DNA of 64,000 nucleotides from contig NZ_LN875034.1 of assembly GCF_001282685.1 (NCBI RefSeq), positions 374,157-438,156 on the forward strand. Direction: 5' to 3'. The stretch's first letter is position 1; every line of letters starts with the position of its first letter. Shown in pieces: positions 1 to 9,008 of the stretch. The notes under the pieces were generated by a model, which did not search any database, had not been told where the DNA came from, and worked only from the letters and a program-made list of their open reading frames with translations. Made by a program: the position numbers and the translations under genes. This stretch comes from Niameybacter massiliensis. GTDB taxonomy: Bacteria > Bacillota > Clostridia > Lachnospirales > Cellulosilyticaceae.

Positions 1-86
1 AAGAATTAGTAGGCCTTAAGGTTACACCAACTCAAGCATTAAATTTTGCAAAAATGCTTGGATTAAAAATAGAGGGGATGGAGTAA
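1..86 (+). CDS. C-terminal end of an unidentified protein (5' partial)
   Basis: An open frame runs in from the window edge and stops with TAA at 84-86, one base before the pepP start codon. The last visible residues include TPTQALNFAKMLGLKIEG. This is too short to assign a family. The tight spacing to pepP suggests that the two genes are cotranscribed. Only the frame and the stop are observed; the function is unknown. Confidence 0.6.
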   Translation, partial: ELVGLKVTPTQALNFAKMLGLKIEGME

Positions 87-87
87 G

Positions 88-1332
88 ATGAGTAGACTAT
101 TTTATACAGAAACAAGAAAACGTTTAGCTGAGCAACTTGAAGAAGGGAGCTTAACATTACTATTTTCAGGAAACGCACCTAAAAAAAGTGCAGATGAATG
201 TTATCCTTTTACAACTAATCGTCATTTTTACTACTTATGTGGTATTAAAGAAGAGGGTATTATTCTTGGACTTATGAAGGTTAAAGATGAAGTTAAATCT
301 ATTTTGTTTATCAAAAAGGCTGATCCTGTAATGGAAAAATGGGTAGGTAAGACTATTTCTAAAGAAGAGGCAGAAGCAATTTCAGGCATTAGTGAAATTC
401 ATTATTTAGATGCCTTTGAAAGTACACTCCATCATGCCATTATGTCTGGTGATGTTCATAAGATTTATTTAGACTTTGAAGTAGATGGATTTAAAAATGA
501 TTTAACTAAGGAGCAACGCTTTGCAAATGACTGTAAAGAACGTTATCCTTTTGTGCAATTTGGCAATGTACATAATCATATTTCAGCGTTACGTATGATT
601 AAATCCGAACATGAAATAGACAAGTTGAGAGAAGCTATTCAAATAACAGATGAAGGGATTAGAGCCCTTATGCAAAATGCAAAGAGCGGCATTATGGAGT
701 ATGCACTTGAAGCCCATTTTGACTTTGTACTTAAGACACATGGAATAGAAGACTACGCGTTTAAAACAATTGCAGCATCAGGGGTAAATGCTACAGTGCT
801 TCACTACTCAAGCAATAATAGTGTGATTCCACAAGATAGCTTAATACTCTTTGACTTAGGTGCTCAATATGAATACTATAATGCAGATATTACAAGAACA
901 TTCCCTGTAGAAGGTAAGTTTACCCAAAGACAAAAACTCTTCTATAATATTGTACTACGTGCAAACGAAGAAGTAATTAAAATGATTAAACCAGGTATAC
1001 CGTTTACTGCACTTAATGAACGTGTTAAAGAGATCTATTTTGAAGAACTTGAGCCACTTGGATTAGTAGAGACAATGGAAGATGTGAGCAAATACTATTA
1101 TCATGGTGTAAGCCACTTCTTAGGTCTTGATACACATGATGTAGGTAGCCGTAAAGTAGAACTTCAAGAAGGAATGGTACTCACTGTAGAACCAGGTCTT
1201 TACATTGAAGAAGAAGCCATTGGTATTCGTATTGAAGATGATATTCTTGTTACAGCAACAGGATGTGAAAATCTTTCTAAAGATATTATTAAAACAGCGG
1301 AAGATATCGAAGCGTTTATGGCAAAACGCTAA
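88..1332 (+). CDS. pepP: Xaa-Pro aminopeptidase (M24, aminopeptidase P type)
   Basis: Predicted cytoplasmic metallopeptidase that removes the N-terminal residue before proline. The 414 residues show an AMP_N-type N-terminal domain (about 1-130) followed by a pita-bread M24 catalytic domain. The dinuclear metal ligands are visible in order: the first Asp in 'LILFDLGAQYEYYNADITRT', which also carries the second Asp, then the His of 'GVSHFLGLDTHDVG', the Glu of 'LTVEPGLYIE' and the Glu of 'IRIEDDILVT'. Length is normal for clostridial PepP. A GGAG lies just before the ATG. It follows an upstream gene by one base and ends at a strong hairpin shared with the convergent lipoprotein gene. Confidence 0.93.
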   Translation: MSRLFYTETRKRLAEQLEEGSLTLLFSGNAPKKSADECYPFTTNRHFYYLCGIKEEGIILGLMKVKDEVKSILFIKKADPVMEKWVGKTISKEEAEAISGISEIHYLDAFESTLHHAIMSGDVHKIYLDFEVDGFKNDLTKEQRFANDCKERYPFVQFGNVHNHISALRMIKSEHEIDKLREAIQITDEGIRALMQNAKSGIMEYALEAHFDFVLKTHGIEDYAFKTIAASGVNATVLHYSSNNSVIPQDSLILFDLGAQYEYYNADITRTFPVEGKFTQRQKLFYNIVLRANEEVIKMIKPGIPFTALNERVKEIYFEELEPLGLVETMEDVSKYYYHGVSHFLGLDTHDVGSRKVELQEGMVLTVEPGLYIEEEAIGIRIEDDILVTATGCENLSKDIIKTAEDIEAFMAKR

Positions 1333-1341
1333 GTTAGAACT

Positions 1342-1395
1342 AAAAAGTTCTGCCACCCAATGCCTAATTTATAGGAATGGGTGGCAGAACTTTTT
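1342..1395. terminator. Bidirectional intrinsic terminator
   Basis: A perfect 18-bp inverted repeat (1342-1359 with 1378-1395), with A-rich and T-rich ends, lies between the stop of pepP (+) and the stop of the lipoprotein gene (-). It can act on both strands. Confidence 0.85.
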
Positions 1396-1399
1396 ATTG

Positions 1400-2167
1400 T
1401 TAGTTGTAAGTAATACTTTCAGAGGCTTCAAGACCTTCAAAGTAGCTACCAATTTGGTCATCTAAATCTTCGAGGACACAAGTGTAATCTCCAATAGTTA
1501 TGTAGTTCATGCTTGGAATAATATAGCTTGTAAATGTTGTATGGTCATCTAGAGAGAATTCAACGCGGTATGAGAGGCCTTCAGTCTGTGCTTTTGCAAT
1601 AGCCTCATAGTCACTTGTTTCTAATGTAGCAACTTTGGCATGAGTGAGTGCATCTAAGAGTTTTACGCTATCTTCTTTTTCTAACATGTTTAAGATAGAG
1701 CCACCCATGTGGTCAAAGATATCTGTAAACATAATATGTTGTTGCAAGTTAGCAGCTTGAAGATACTCTTTTATATCAATAGGTGTATCATCTGCTTTAC
1801 CTACATTTTCACAAATATAGAATTCGCCGTTAGATTCAAAAGCCATTCTAAATGCAGGAGCGTAGTTTGTAAGCTCAAAGAGTGTACCATCATTTTGCTT
1901 GCTAATTTCTTTTCCTAATTGACTTTCTTCTAACTTGAAGGCTTCTCCATTGTTGAGGAATACATAACGATTACCGTCAATTGTCATCATAGGTCTCATA
2001 CCCATAGGAGAAGTTTGCTGTGGAGCAGTTATGGCTTCTGAGTTAGTTGATACTTGTGGTGGAGTTGGTACAGAAGCTTTGGTTGTTGCACATCCTGTTA
2101 ATGCACCTACTGCACAGATTGAAGCGATTCCTAAAGTTGCTAAACGTTTTGTTAATTGATTTTTCAT
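1400..2167 (-). CDS. Predicted lipoprotein of unknown function
   Basis: 255 residues with a type II signal peptide: basic N-terminus (KNQLTKR), hydrophobic stretch and the lipobox LTGC with the modified Cys at position 26. The mature part starts with a Thr/Pro/Ser-rich linker and continues into a soluble mixed alpha/beta region in which I recognise no family. It should be anchored to the outer face of the membrane. The start has a GGAAGG ribosome binding site. It is monocistronic, facing pepP across a shared terminator. Function unknown. Confidence 0.8.
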   Translation of the reverse strand: MKNQLTKRLATLGIASICAVGALTGCATTKASVPTPPQVSTNSEAITAPQQTSPMGMRPMMTIDGNRYVFLNNGEAFKLEESQLGKEISKQNDGTLFELTNYAPAFRMAFESNGEFYICENVGKADDTPIDIKEYLQAANLQQHIMFTDIFDHMGGSILNMLEKEDSVKLLDALTHAKVATLETSDYEAIAKAQTEGLSYRVEFSLDDHTTFTSYIIPSMNYITIGDYTCVLEDLDDQIGSYFEGLEASESITYN

Positions 2168-2310
2168 TTTTAATTCCTACCTTCCGAAGTTGTAATCTAT
2201 TTTAAATTTTTTATTCCCATTTAAGTGGTTTCACTAGTAATACAACTGAAGATAGGATTTTGTTGAGTTGTTTTGAAAAAATTTTAGATTTTATAAGAAG
2301 TATAAATAAA

Positions 2311-2346
2311 AGAGGCACTTCCCTAGGAATTTAAGGGAGTGCCTCT
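2311..2346 (-). terminator. Intrinsic terminator of the L25 gene
   Basis: A 13-bp stem with one bulged base (2311-2324 with 2334-2346) lies just past the stop of the minus-strand L25 gene. Read on the minus strand it is followed by a U-rich run. Confidence 0.75.
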
Positions 2347-2367
2347 TCGTGGTTTATTGATTTAAAG

Positions 2368-2904
2368 CTACTGAACTGTAGCAATAATTGTCTCTGGATT
2401 CGTTAAGAGCTCAACACCTTTAGGTAATTCAATGTCGCGTACAAAAATTTTAGCACCACGATCTAAGCTACCTACATTAAGCATAAAGGATTCAGGAAGT
2501 ACATCTACAGATCCTTTAACTAGAATACGTGATAAAGCTTTTTCTAATATGTATTTTTTGCTACTTAAGAGTTCTACACCTTCATAATTCATAGGGACAT
2601 TCATTTTAATGTATTCACCAGGTTTGACAAACTGAAAATCTACATGAAGAATTTGAGAGTGTAGATGGTCTGGTTGAAATTCTCTTAAGACACAGTTATA
2701 AACTTGTCCTTCAAGTTCTAATGGAAACATCATATTTGTAGAGTCGTTGATAATAGCTTGAAGAGAGGTAAGAGGTATTTGAATGGCAATAGATTCTTTT
2801 AAGGATTGTCCATACATAATACCAGGAATAAACCCTTTTCCTCTTAAACTAACTAAACTGTGTTTTGAATCACGTGGCATAATTTTAAAAACTTTTTGTG
2901 ACAT
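2368..2904 (-). CDS. rplY: Ribosomal protein bL25, Ctc/TL5 form
   Basis: 178 residues matching the long bL25 form (general stress protein Ctc). The N-terminal 5S-rRNA-binding domain has the family pattern 'SLRGKGFIPGIMYGQ', and the C-terminal beta domain (about 95-178) ends with 'GVELLTNPETIIATV'. The protein binds 5S rRNA in the large subunit; in Bacillus the Ctc form is stress-linked. The gene lies 81 bases downstream of the TraX-like gene on the same strand and has its own terminator. It is not next to pth as in some genomes. Confidence 0.9.
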   Translation of the reverse strand: MSQKVFKIMPRDSKHSLVSLRGKGFIPGIMYGQSLKESIAIQIPLTSLQAIINDSTNMMFPLELEGQVYNCVLREFQPDHLHSQILHVDFQFVKPGEYIKMNVPMNYEGVELLSSKKYILEKALSRILVKGSVDVLPESFMLNVGSLDRGAKIFVRDIELPKGVELLTNPETIIATVQ

Positions 2905-2985
2905 GACAAATTTTCCCCCTTTGTAAAAATACCTATATCTTATATGTACGAGCTATAGGAGGAAAATATGCTAAAAAGATTTTGT

Positions 2986-3708
2986 TTATATAAAGTAGGC
3001 AACAAGAGCAATAATGAGCATATGTAAAGGATAGAAGATGTAAAAGAAAGATTTATGTAAGGGAATAGATTTATCAGGTACGAAATAGATTACAGGTAAT
3101 GCCAAAATAGCAGGTAATTGCATACTAATCATAAAGAGTGCCACATCAGTAAAGAAGGTTAAATAATAAAATATAGTAAGGAGTGTAAAGATTAATGTAT
3201 ATTTCATTAAGCCTCTCGTTTTATAACGTTTAGTAGAGTGAAGAAAGTAGTACATAAGTAATACTGTTAAGACGCCGTATATACCATAGTCTGCAACGGT
3301 ACTTAGTATTAAGATAACTATTGAAGGTAGGATGCGTAATATTAAAGGTAGATGATGGGTTGAGTTGATAAAATATAAAAGAGCAAGTGCACATAAAAAG
3401 GTAAAGCCAATATTCCAGTGAGAGAGTAGAATGAGGCCAGAGGTACTATATAGGACGTCTTTAAAAGCACTACCATAGCTAAGAAACATAAATGGAATCT
3501 GAGCAGCTAATGTCATAAGTGCAATATTTTTTGTATACTGTTTGAGGTTGCTAGTATAAGAAAAGCCACAAGCAATCTTATAAGCAAAAATAGGCATAGA
3601 AAGTCTACCGAGTAACCTGCAGATTAGATAGGGTGTAGAGTATGAAGGTAAAAATGCAAGTGCTACGTGGTCTATAAGCATCAAAATCATGGCAATTATT
3701 TTTAACAT
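2986..3708 (-). CDS. TraX-family integral membrane protein
   Basis: 240 residues, almost entirely hydrophobic, with about seven or eight membrane segments. The N-terminus 'LKIIAMILMLIDHVALAF' and the following 'RLLGRLSMPIFAY' are the family signature of TraX-like proteins. The founding member acetylates F-pilin, but chromosomal Firmicute homologues have no known substrate. An AAGGAG site precedes the ATG. No pilus genes are nearby, so conjugation is not implied; a membrane acyltransferase role is only a possibility. Confidence 0.85.
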   Translation of the reverse strand: MLKIIAMILMLIDHVALAFLPSYSTPYLICRLLGRLSMPIFAYKIACGFSYTSNLKQYTKNIALMTLAAQIPFMFLSYGSAFKDVLYSTSGLILLSHWNIGFTFLCALALLYFINSTHHLPLILRILPSIVILILSTVADYGIYGVLTVLLMYYFLHSTKRYKTRGLMKYTLIFTLLTIFYYLTFFTDVALFMISMQLPAILALPVIYFVPDKSIPLHKSFFYIFYPLHMLIIALVAYFI

Positions 3709-3941
3709 AGATGAGAACTCCTTAATTAAATATTGGCTTATATTATAGCATATTTAGTAGAGGGACAAAGTAGAAGAAATTAATTAACTTTAAATTTTAT
3801 AGCACTTATTAAGCTTCTTCGTCATGCTTGATTTATGGGTGGCGTTTTTTGAAGGATTTGGTGTAAAATATGATTTGTGAAAGATACTAAAGATAAATAA
3901 GATAGATTTAAACAGACTAAAGAGAATGTGAGGCATATAAT

Positions 3942-4481
3942 ATGAAGGAATTATGGGAGCTGTTTGTTGTGTTTATGAGAATGGGCGCCTTTACTTTTGG
4001 AGGAGGGTATGCCATGCTTCCGATTATTCAAAAGGAGATTGTGGAAAAGAGGAACTGGGCTACCAATGAAGAGATCATGGATTATTATGCTATTGGACAA
4101 ATGACACCAGGGATTATTGCGGTGAATACAGCAACTTTCATTGGATATAAGTTAAAAGGAATTATAGGAGGGATTGTGGCAACACTGGGTATGGTTACAC
4201 CTTCACTTGTAATCATTACAATTATTGCAGCATTTTTTAAGAACTTTGCTCATTATCCTGTTATACAGCATGCCTTTGGAGGTATTCGTTTAGTGGTTAT
4301 AGCACTCATTATACAAACGGTTTATACAATGGCAAAAAAGACCATTCATGATAAGCTTACAATTGCCCTTTTTGTAGTAGGATTTATATTGCTTATTGTG
4401 ATACCTATTTCACCTGTATGGATTATTGTTTGCTCAGCTTTAATTGGATTAGTAGCAAGTCGCAAAAAGGGGGTAGAATAA
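3942..4481 (+). CDS. Chromate-transporter family protein, first half (CHR domain)
   Basis: 179 residues, a single CHR domain (PF02417 type) with about five membrane segments. The family motif is visible early as 'GAFTFGGGYAMLPIIQKEIV', followed by 'GQMTPGIIAVNTATFIGY'. In short-chain systems two such proteins are encoded in tandem and are thought to assemble as an antiparallel pair; the next gene is the partner. Substrate specificity cannot be read from sequence, and chromate export is only the family name. The two genes are separated by one base, indicating translational coupling. Confidence 0.88.
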   Translation: MKELWELFVVFMRMGAFTFGGGYAMLPIIQKEIVEKRNWATNEEIMDYYAIGQMTPGIIAVNTATFIGYKLKGIIGGIVATLGMVTPSLVIITIIAAFFKNFAHYPVIQHAFGGIRLVVIALIIQTVYTMAKKTIHDKLTIALFVVGFILLIVIPISPVWIIVCSALIGLVASRKKGVE

Positions 4482-4482
4482 A

Positions 4483-5004
4483 ATGCTTATTTATATTCAA
4501 CTTTTTTGTGAGTTCTTTAGAATAGGATTGTTTGCACTAGGTGGTGGGTTGGCGACAGTACCTTTTTTAGAGCAATTGATTGATAAGTATGGGTGGATTA
4601 CATCAGCGGATTTATTAGATTTAATTGCCATTGCTGAATCTACACCAGGACCAATAGGGGTGAATGCAGCAACTTATGTAGGATTTAATGTAGCAGGAAT
4701 CCCTGGAAGTATTACAACGGTACTAGGACTTGTCACACCTTCTATTATTATCATTATTATTGTGGCTCATTTCTTTGAAAAATTTAAAAAGCAAAAAATG
4801 GTACAAGATTGTTTTTACGGTATTCGTCCCGTTGTAGCAGGACTTATAGGTGCGGCGGGATTTAATGTAGCGAAGATGGCGATTGTGGATTTAAAAACAA
4901 TTTTAGTCTGTGGTGCTTTCTTAGTTATTATGAGTAAATGGAAGAAACATCCCATTCTTTATATTGCACTAGGTGCAGGAGTGGGCATTATTTTAGGCTT
5001 GTAA
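4483..5004 (+). CDS. Chromate-transporter family protein, second half (CHR domain)
   Basis: 173 residues, the partner of the preceding CHR protein. It carries the same signature in altered form, 'GLFALGGGLATVPFLEQLID' and 'AESTPGPIGVNAATYVGF'. It is membrane-embedded with about five segments. Its ribosome binding site (a GGGGG run) lies inside the end of the upstream gene, consistent with stoichiometric production. The pair is followed 21 bases later by an aromatic-acid-exporter-like gene, so the three may form an efflux operon for anionic compounds (inference). Confidence 0.88.
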   Translation: MLIYIQLFCEFFRIGLFALGGGLATVPFLEQLIDKYGWITSADLLDLIAIAESTPGPIGVNAATYVGFNVAGIPGSITTVLGLVTPSIIIIIIVAHFFEKFKKQKMVQDCFYGIRPVVAGLIGAAGFNVAKMAIVDLKTILVCGAFLVIMSKWKKHPILYIALGAGVGIILGL

Positions 5005-5025
5005 GGAGGAACGAATATAAAAAGG

Positions 5026-6012
5026 ATGATAGGAATACGTACTTTGAAAACAGGAATAGGAGCAACCATTACACTCCTTATTGCCACTGCGCTTGGACTT
5101 AAGTATGCAACGGCAGCTTCTGTTATTACCATATTAAGTATTCAAAGTACAAAGAAACAATCAGTAGAAATGGCAATTAAAAGGTTAGTTGCAACGGTGA
5201 TTGCTCTTTTACTTGCAACACTTGTTTTTAATGGATTAGGATTTTATGCTTTAAGTTTTGGGGTTTTCCTAATTATTTTTATCCCTATAGCTTCAAAAGG
5301 TAATATGGTTGAAGGGATTGTACCAGCATCTGTATTAGTAACTCATTTTTTAGGAGAAGGCAGTATTACGCTCAACTTATTTTTGAATGAGCTGGCACTG
5401 GTTGTAGTTGGAGTTATTGTTGCGCTGATTATCAACTTATATATGCCAAGTGTAGAAAATGAGATTATGAAATGTAGACACGAGTTAGAGAAAACGATGT
5501 ATAGTATTTTTGAAAATATGGCCTGTGCATTAAAGTCAGAATGTGCACAGGTAGATGATCGGTTCTATGCGCTACTAGGACAACAAATAGAGGAAGGCAA
5601 ATCAAATGCTTATCGTTATACAAATAATTATTTATTTAGTAAGCATCCGCCTTTTATCCAGTACTTTGATATGCGTAAGCAACAGTTTCAAGTGATGGCT
5701 TATATGAAAGAACATTTTACTAAGTTCTTTATGACAACAGCTCAAGCTGATGTTGTTGCACGTTTTACAGCGGAAGTTGCAGAAAGTGTTCATGGCGAAA
5801 AGTCAGCGAAAGACCTTTTAGTACAACTAGAAAAATTAAGAGAAGACTTTAGAAAATCTGATTTACCAAAGACCCGTGAGGAATTTGAGAACCGAGCAAT
5901 GCTTTATCAGTTTCTAAATGATATTGAACATTTCTTAGAGATTAAACAGAGCTTTAGAGAAAGTTTAACACAAGAGGAATTTGAGGAATATAAAAAGGGG
6001 TATGCCATTTAA
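5026..6012 (+). CDS. Aromatic acid exporter-like membrane protein (ArAE/DUF939 type)
   Basis: 328 residues. The N-terminal half (about 1-145) has paired hydrophobic segments starting with 'GIRTLKTGIGATITLLIATA', typical of the DUF939/ArAE family. The C-terminal half is soluble and helical. It probably exports organic anions; no substrate is known. A strong TAAGGAGGA lies 15 bases before the ATG, longer than usual, while a weaker AAAGG abuts the ATG. An in-frame ATA sits at ideal spacing, but I keep the ATG. It is last in the operon with the two CHR genes. Confidence 0.8.
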   Translation: MIGIRTLKTGIGATITLLIATALGLKYATAASVITILSIQSTKKQSVEMAIKRLVATVIALLLATLVFNGLGFYALSFGVFLIIFIPIASKGNMVEGIVPASVLVTHFLGEGSITLNLFLNELALVVVGVIVALIINLYMPSVENEIMKCRHELEKTMYSIFENMACALKSECAQVDDRFYALLGQQIEEGKSNAYRYTNNYLFSKHPPFIQYFDMRKQQFQVMAYMKEHFTKFFMTTAQADVVARFTAEVAESVHGEKSAKDLLVQLEKLREDFRKSDLPKTREEFENRAMLYQFLNDIEHFLEIKQSFRESLTQEEFEEYKKGYAI

Positions 6013-6028
6013 AGGCATACCTTTTTTT
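5992..6028. terminator. Terminator between convergent genes
   Basis: GGTATGCC at 5999-6006 pairs with GGCATACC at 6014-6021, extended by G-U and A-U pairs into a T7 tract ending at 6028. It overlaps the stop codon of the ArAE-like gene and lies just past the stop of the minus-strand DHH gene. Confidence 0.8.
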
Positions 6029-6043
6029 AGTTTGAATTATGTG

Positions 6044-7021
6044 TTATCCAGTATGAATAATATCAAAACTATGGAAGTAAGTTTTGATGACATTATGAAA
6101 ATAAGCATTAGGAGATAGTGTACTATAAATTTTTACAAAAGCCTCTTGGTCAATGAAGCCACCAGCTTTATCTAGGTGGCCACCACCAGAACCTACATGA
6201 CTAGTAATGTAATTGGCGAATTCATTAGCTTTGACTTCTTTAGTACAACTACGCAAAGAGAATTTAATGCCTTCTTCATTTTGAAAATAGACAATGCATA
6301 GGGAGATATTTTCTACTTGAATGGCTAAGTCACTAATAAATCCTAAGATATTTGGATCACAAGGTCTTGATTCAAATATAGCAACTTTCCCTATAGTATC
6401 TAATGAACAATTGATTAGAGCGTTACCAGCAGTTTCAAGGTCATTAAAGGATAGATTAGAGTGTTTAAGGTTGTGAATAAGCGCTGAGTCATATGAAATA
6501 GAATCTGCCATATCTCTGTCAAGGGGATGACGAGTTTCAGATAAATAATTTGTATCAGTTAGAAGCCCGTAGTATAGAGCAGTTGCAACATTTGGGTGAG
6601 AATTGAAATCAAAATTAGCTTGAGTAAGTAAATCCCAAAGTAAAGTTGCACAGCTACCAAGGTAAGGCCTAATATCTTGAAGCTCAAATTCAGTGCCTTG
6701 AATAATGTGATGATCAATAATGCATACAGCATGGGCGCTGAAACGTGTAAGGTTATTATTATTGTAATGACAATCTACGGTCACTAATAAGTCGGGGGGC
6801 TCTAGCTTAGCAACAAATTCTAGTGGAATAGCAAGTTGCTTAATCATGATTTTGAGGTTAGGCTTTTGTATCTGGGTTCCACTATAGATGAGACGAGCAG
6901 TTTTGCCAATACTTCTTAGATAAGAATAAAGTGCAAAACCTGAAGCAATGGTATCAGCATCTGGGTTGTTATGGCATTGAATAACAATGTTTTTATATTG
7001 AATAATAGTATCTAAGATCAT
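6044..7021 (-). CDS. DHH/DHHA1 family phosphoesterase
   Basis: 325 residues. Catalytic DHH domain motifs are in order: 'HNNPDADTIASG', 'VDCHYNN' and the namesake 'IDHHII'. The C-terminal DHHA1 domain ends with the substrate-binding 'GSGGGHLDKAGGF'. Relatives hydrolyse short oligonucleotides, pAp or cyclic dinucleotide products (NrnA group). The order DHH then DHHA1 and the length fit a cytoplasmic soluble member. An alanine-linked membrane form (GdpP) is excluded because there are no transmembrane, PAS or GGDEF parts. A role in nanoRNA or pGpG turnover is plausible in a genome with c-di-GMP enzymes. Confidence 0.88.
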   Translation of the reverse strand: MILDTIIQYKNIVIQCHNNPDADTIASGFALYSYLRSIGKTARLIYSGTQIQKPNLKIMIKQLAIPLEFVAKLEPPDLLVTVDCHYNNNNLTRFSAHAVCIIDHHIIQGTEFELQDIRPYLGSCATLLWDLLTQANFDFNSHPNVATALYYGLLTDTNYLSETRHPLDRDMADSISYDSALIHNLKHSNLSFNDLETAGNALINCSLDTIGKVAIFESRPCDPNILGFISDLAIQVENISLCIVYFQNEEGIKFSLRSCTKEVKANEFANYITSHVGSGGGHLDKAGGFIDQEAFVKIYSTLSPNAYFHNVIKTYFHSFDIIHTG

Positions 7022-7191
7022 GGCTCAATCTCCCCTGTATTTATAGTATAATTATATCAATTTTTTTAATACTTATACAACATAAAATATAAAGATTGAG
7101 GCATATAAACGGATATATCTTCCAGTAGTATTGATTAAAGTTGAAAAATTCACTACAATAACAATAACACTATTAATTTTAGGAGGAAAAC

Positions 7192-7458
7192 GTGGAATAC
7201 TTATTCATTTATTTTTTAGTCATTAATCTTATAGGATTTGGAATGATGTATAGCGATAAAAAACGTGCAATTAAGAAAAAATACCGCATTCCAGAGAAAA
7301 CACTTTTCCTTGTTGCATTAGTTGGTGGAAGTTTGGGGACAACATTAGGCATGGAGACTTTCAGACACAAGACAAAGCATTGGTATTTTAAATGGGGAAT
7401 GCCAGCCATTTTTGTTTTGCAAATCATCATATTAGGTCTTGTTATGAAATACAAATAA
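7192..7458 (+). CDS. DUF1294 small membrane protein
   Basis: 88 residues with three hydrophobic segments and the DUF1294 signature 'YSDKKRAIKKKYRIPEKTL' followed by 'GGSLGTTLGMETFRHKT'. It starts at GTG, supported by an AGGAGG five bases upstream; no ATG is suitable. The family is common in Firmicutes and has no known function. It lies 27 bases upstream of the CoA-binding protein gene. Confidence 0.88.
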   Translation: MEYLFIYFLVINLIGFGMMYSDKKRAIKKKYRIPEKTLFLVALVGGSLGTTLGMETFRHKTKHWYFKWGMPAIFVLQIIILGLVMKYK

Positions 7459-7485
7459 GTAAAAAGCAGACAGAAGGAGTAGGCC

Positions 7486-7854
7486 ATGCATTTAAGAGAC
7501 TTTATGAAGCTAAAAAGCTGGGCTGTAGTAGGGGATGTAGATAATCCACTTAAATATGCTAATCAAATCAGAAATGAATTGAAAGAAAAAGGATATAAAG
7601 TATATGGTGTACATCCTACAGGAACAGGTTTCACTTATAAAAGCTTAAAAGATATAAAAGGTGATATAGACATCGTAGATTTATGTATTAATCCTATAGA
7701 TGGTCTAGATTATATTAAGGAAATTGTAACATTAGGAATTAAGCACGTGCTGATTCAACCAGGTGCAGGGAGTGAAAAGATTATTTCCTATTTAAAAGAA
7801 AATGGGGTGATTGTCCTAGAAGGCTGTGCACTAGTAGGGATCAGATTATATTAA
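7486..7854 (+). CDS. CoA-binding domain protein (YccU-like)
   Basis: 122 residues forming one Rossmann-type CoA-binding domain. The nucleotide loop appears as 'WAVVGDVDNPLKYANQIRN' and the family's later motif as 'LCINPIDGLDYI' and 'HVLIQPGAGSE'. Stand-alone members are cytoplasmic and of unclear function, perhaps sensing CoA or a CoA ester. The gene lies between DUF1294 and the alcohol dehydrogenase with short gaps, suggesting one operon. Confidence 0.85.
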   Translation: MHLRDFMKLKSWAVVGDVDNPLKYANQIRNELKEKGYKVYGVHPTGTGFTYKSLKDIKGDIDIVDLCINPIDGLDYIKEIVTLGIKHVLIQPGAGSEKIISYLKENGVIVLEGCALVGIRLY

Positions 7855-7874
7855 AAGAAAAGAGGGAATGGAAG

Positions 7875-8972
7875 ATGATGAGTTCTTTTTTTATGCCAAC
7901 GAAAGTAATAATAGGTGAAAATTGTATAGATGCTAATAGTCACTTATTAAAAGGTTTAGGAAGTAAAGCACTTATTGTAACAGGGAAACGTTCAGCTAAA
8001 TTAAACGGATCAGGAAAAGATGTTGAAGATGCGTTAAGAAAAGAGAATATTCCCTTTGTTCTTTTTGATCAAATAGAAGAAAATCCTTCTTTAGAAACAG
8101 TAGAAAAAGCAAGAGATTTTGGATTAAAAGAAGGTGCAGACTTTGTTATTGGAATAGGTGGAGGCTCCCCTATTGATGCAGCAAAAGCGATAGCTGTACT
8201 ACTTAAAAATACTGATTTAACAGGTGATACACTTATTTGTGGTAAAAGCTTAGAGGCATCACCAGTAGTAGCTGTGCCAACAACAGCAGGTACAGGAACT
8301 GAAGTTACACAATACTCTATCCTTACAGATCATAAGGCACAAACAAAGAAAAACATTGGACATACTGTATTTCCAAGGATTGCGTACTTAGATGCAAAAT
8401 ATATGTTAGATATGCCAAAGAATATTACTGTGCATACTGCAGTTGATGCATTAAGCCACTTAGTAGAGAGCTACTTGAATGTAAAAAGCAATGAGATTAG
8501 TGAAGCTTTAGTTGAAAGAGGTTTAGAGTACTGGGGGAACTGTGTTGATAACCTCTTAGGTGGATTCTTTACTTATGAGTGTCGCAAAGACTTGATGTTA
8601 GCTTCTATGCTAGGTGGTATGGCTATAGCTCAAACAGGCACAAGTTTACCACATGGTATGGGTTATGCACTTACTTATCACAAAGGCGTGCCACATGGCT
8701 TAGCAAATGGTGTACTTTATGTACATTATTTAAGATGCTTTAAAGACCAAGCAAAAGTTCAAAGACTTCATAAGCTCATTGGTGTAAAAAATCATGATGA
8801 ACTAGAAAAGATTTTAACAGCCCTTTGTCTGACAGATATCAAAGTAACAGATGAAGAACTACAACAATACGCACAAGAAATGAGTGCAAATCAAGCAAAA
8901 CTTCAAAATCACCCAGAAGAAATAGGGTATGAGGAGATTTATCATATTTATAAAGCAAGTTTAAATATTTGA
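7875..8972 (+). CDS. Iron-containing alcohol dehydrogenase (type III)
   Basis: 365 residues. The NAD(P)-binding part has 'GIGGGSPIDAAKAIA' and 'TAGTGTEVTQYS'. The metal-binding helical domain has 'DALSHLVES' and 'GTSLPHGMGYALTYHKGVPHG', which supply the conserved His ligands. It reduces aldehydes or oxidises primary alcohols or diols in the cytoplasm. Two adjacent ATG codons (7875 and 7878) are equally good starts. It could in principle serve as lactaldehyde reductase for fucose breakdown, since the fuc operon in this window lacks one, but it is not linked to it (inference). Confidence 0.9.
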   Translation: MMSSFFMPTKVIIGENCIDANSHLLKGLGSKALIVTGKRSAKLNGSGKDVEDALRKENIPFVLFDQIEENPSLETVEKARDFGLKEGADFVIGIGGGSPIDAAKAIAVLLKNTDLTGDTLICGKSLEASPVVAVPTTAGTGTEVTQYSILTDHKAQTKKNIGHTVFPRIAYLDAKYMLDMPKNITVHTAVDALSHLVESYLNVKSNEISEALVERGLEYWGNCVDNLLGGFFTYECRKDLMLASMLGGMAIAQTGTSLPHGMGYALTYHKGVPHGLANGVLYVHYLRCFKDQAKVQRLHKLIGVKNHDELEKILTALCLTDIKVTDEELQQYAQEMSANQAKLQNHPEEIGYEEIYHIYKASLNI

Positions 8973-9008
8973 TGGAGTGAGGGCATGTAGGTAAGCTTAT
9001 TGTATTCC

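Noticed and set aside
2968-3027. A 19-residue frame with a good AGGAGG on the plus strand
   Set aside because: It overlaps the end of the TraX-like gene in antisense, has no recognisable feature, and the purine-rich site may be chance.
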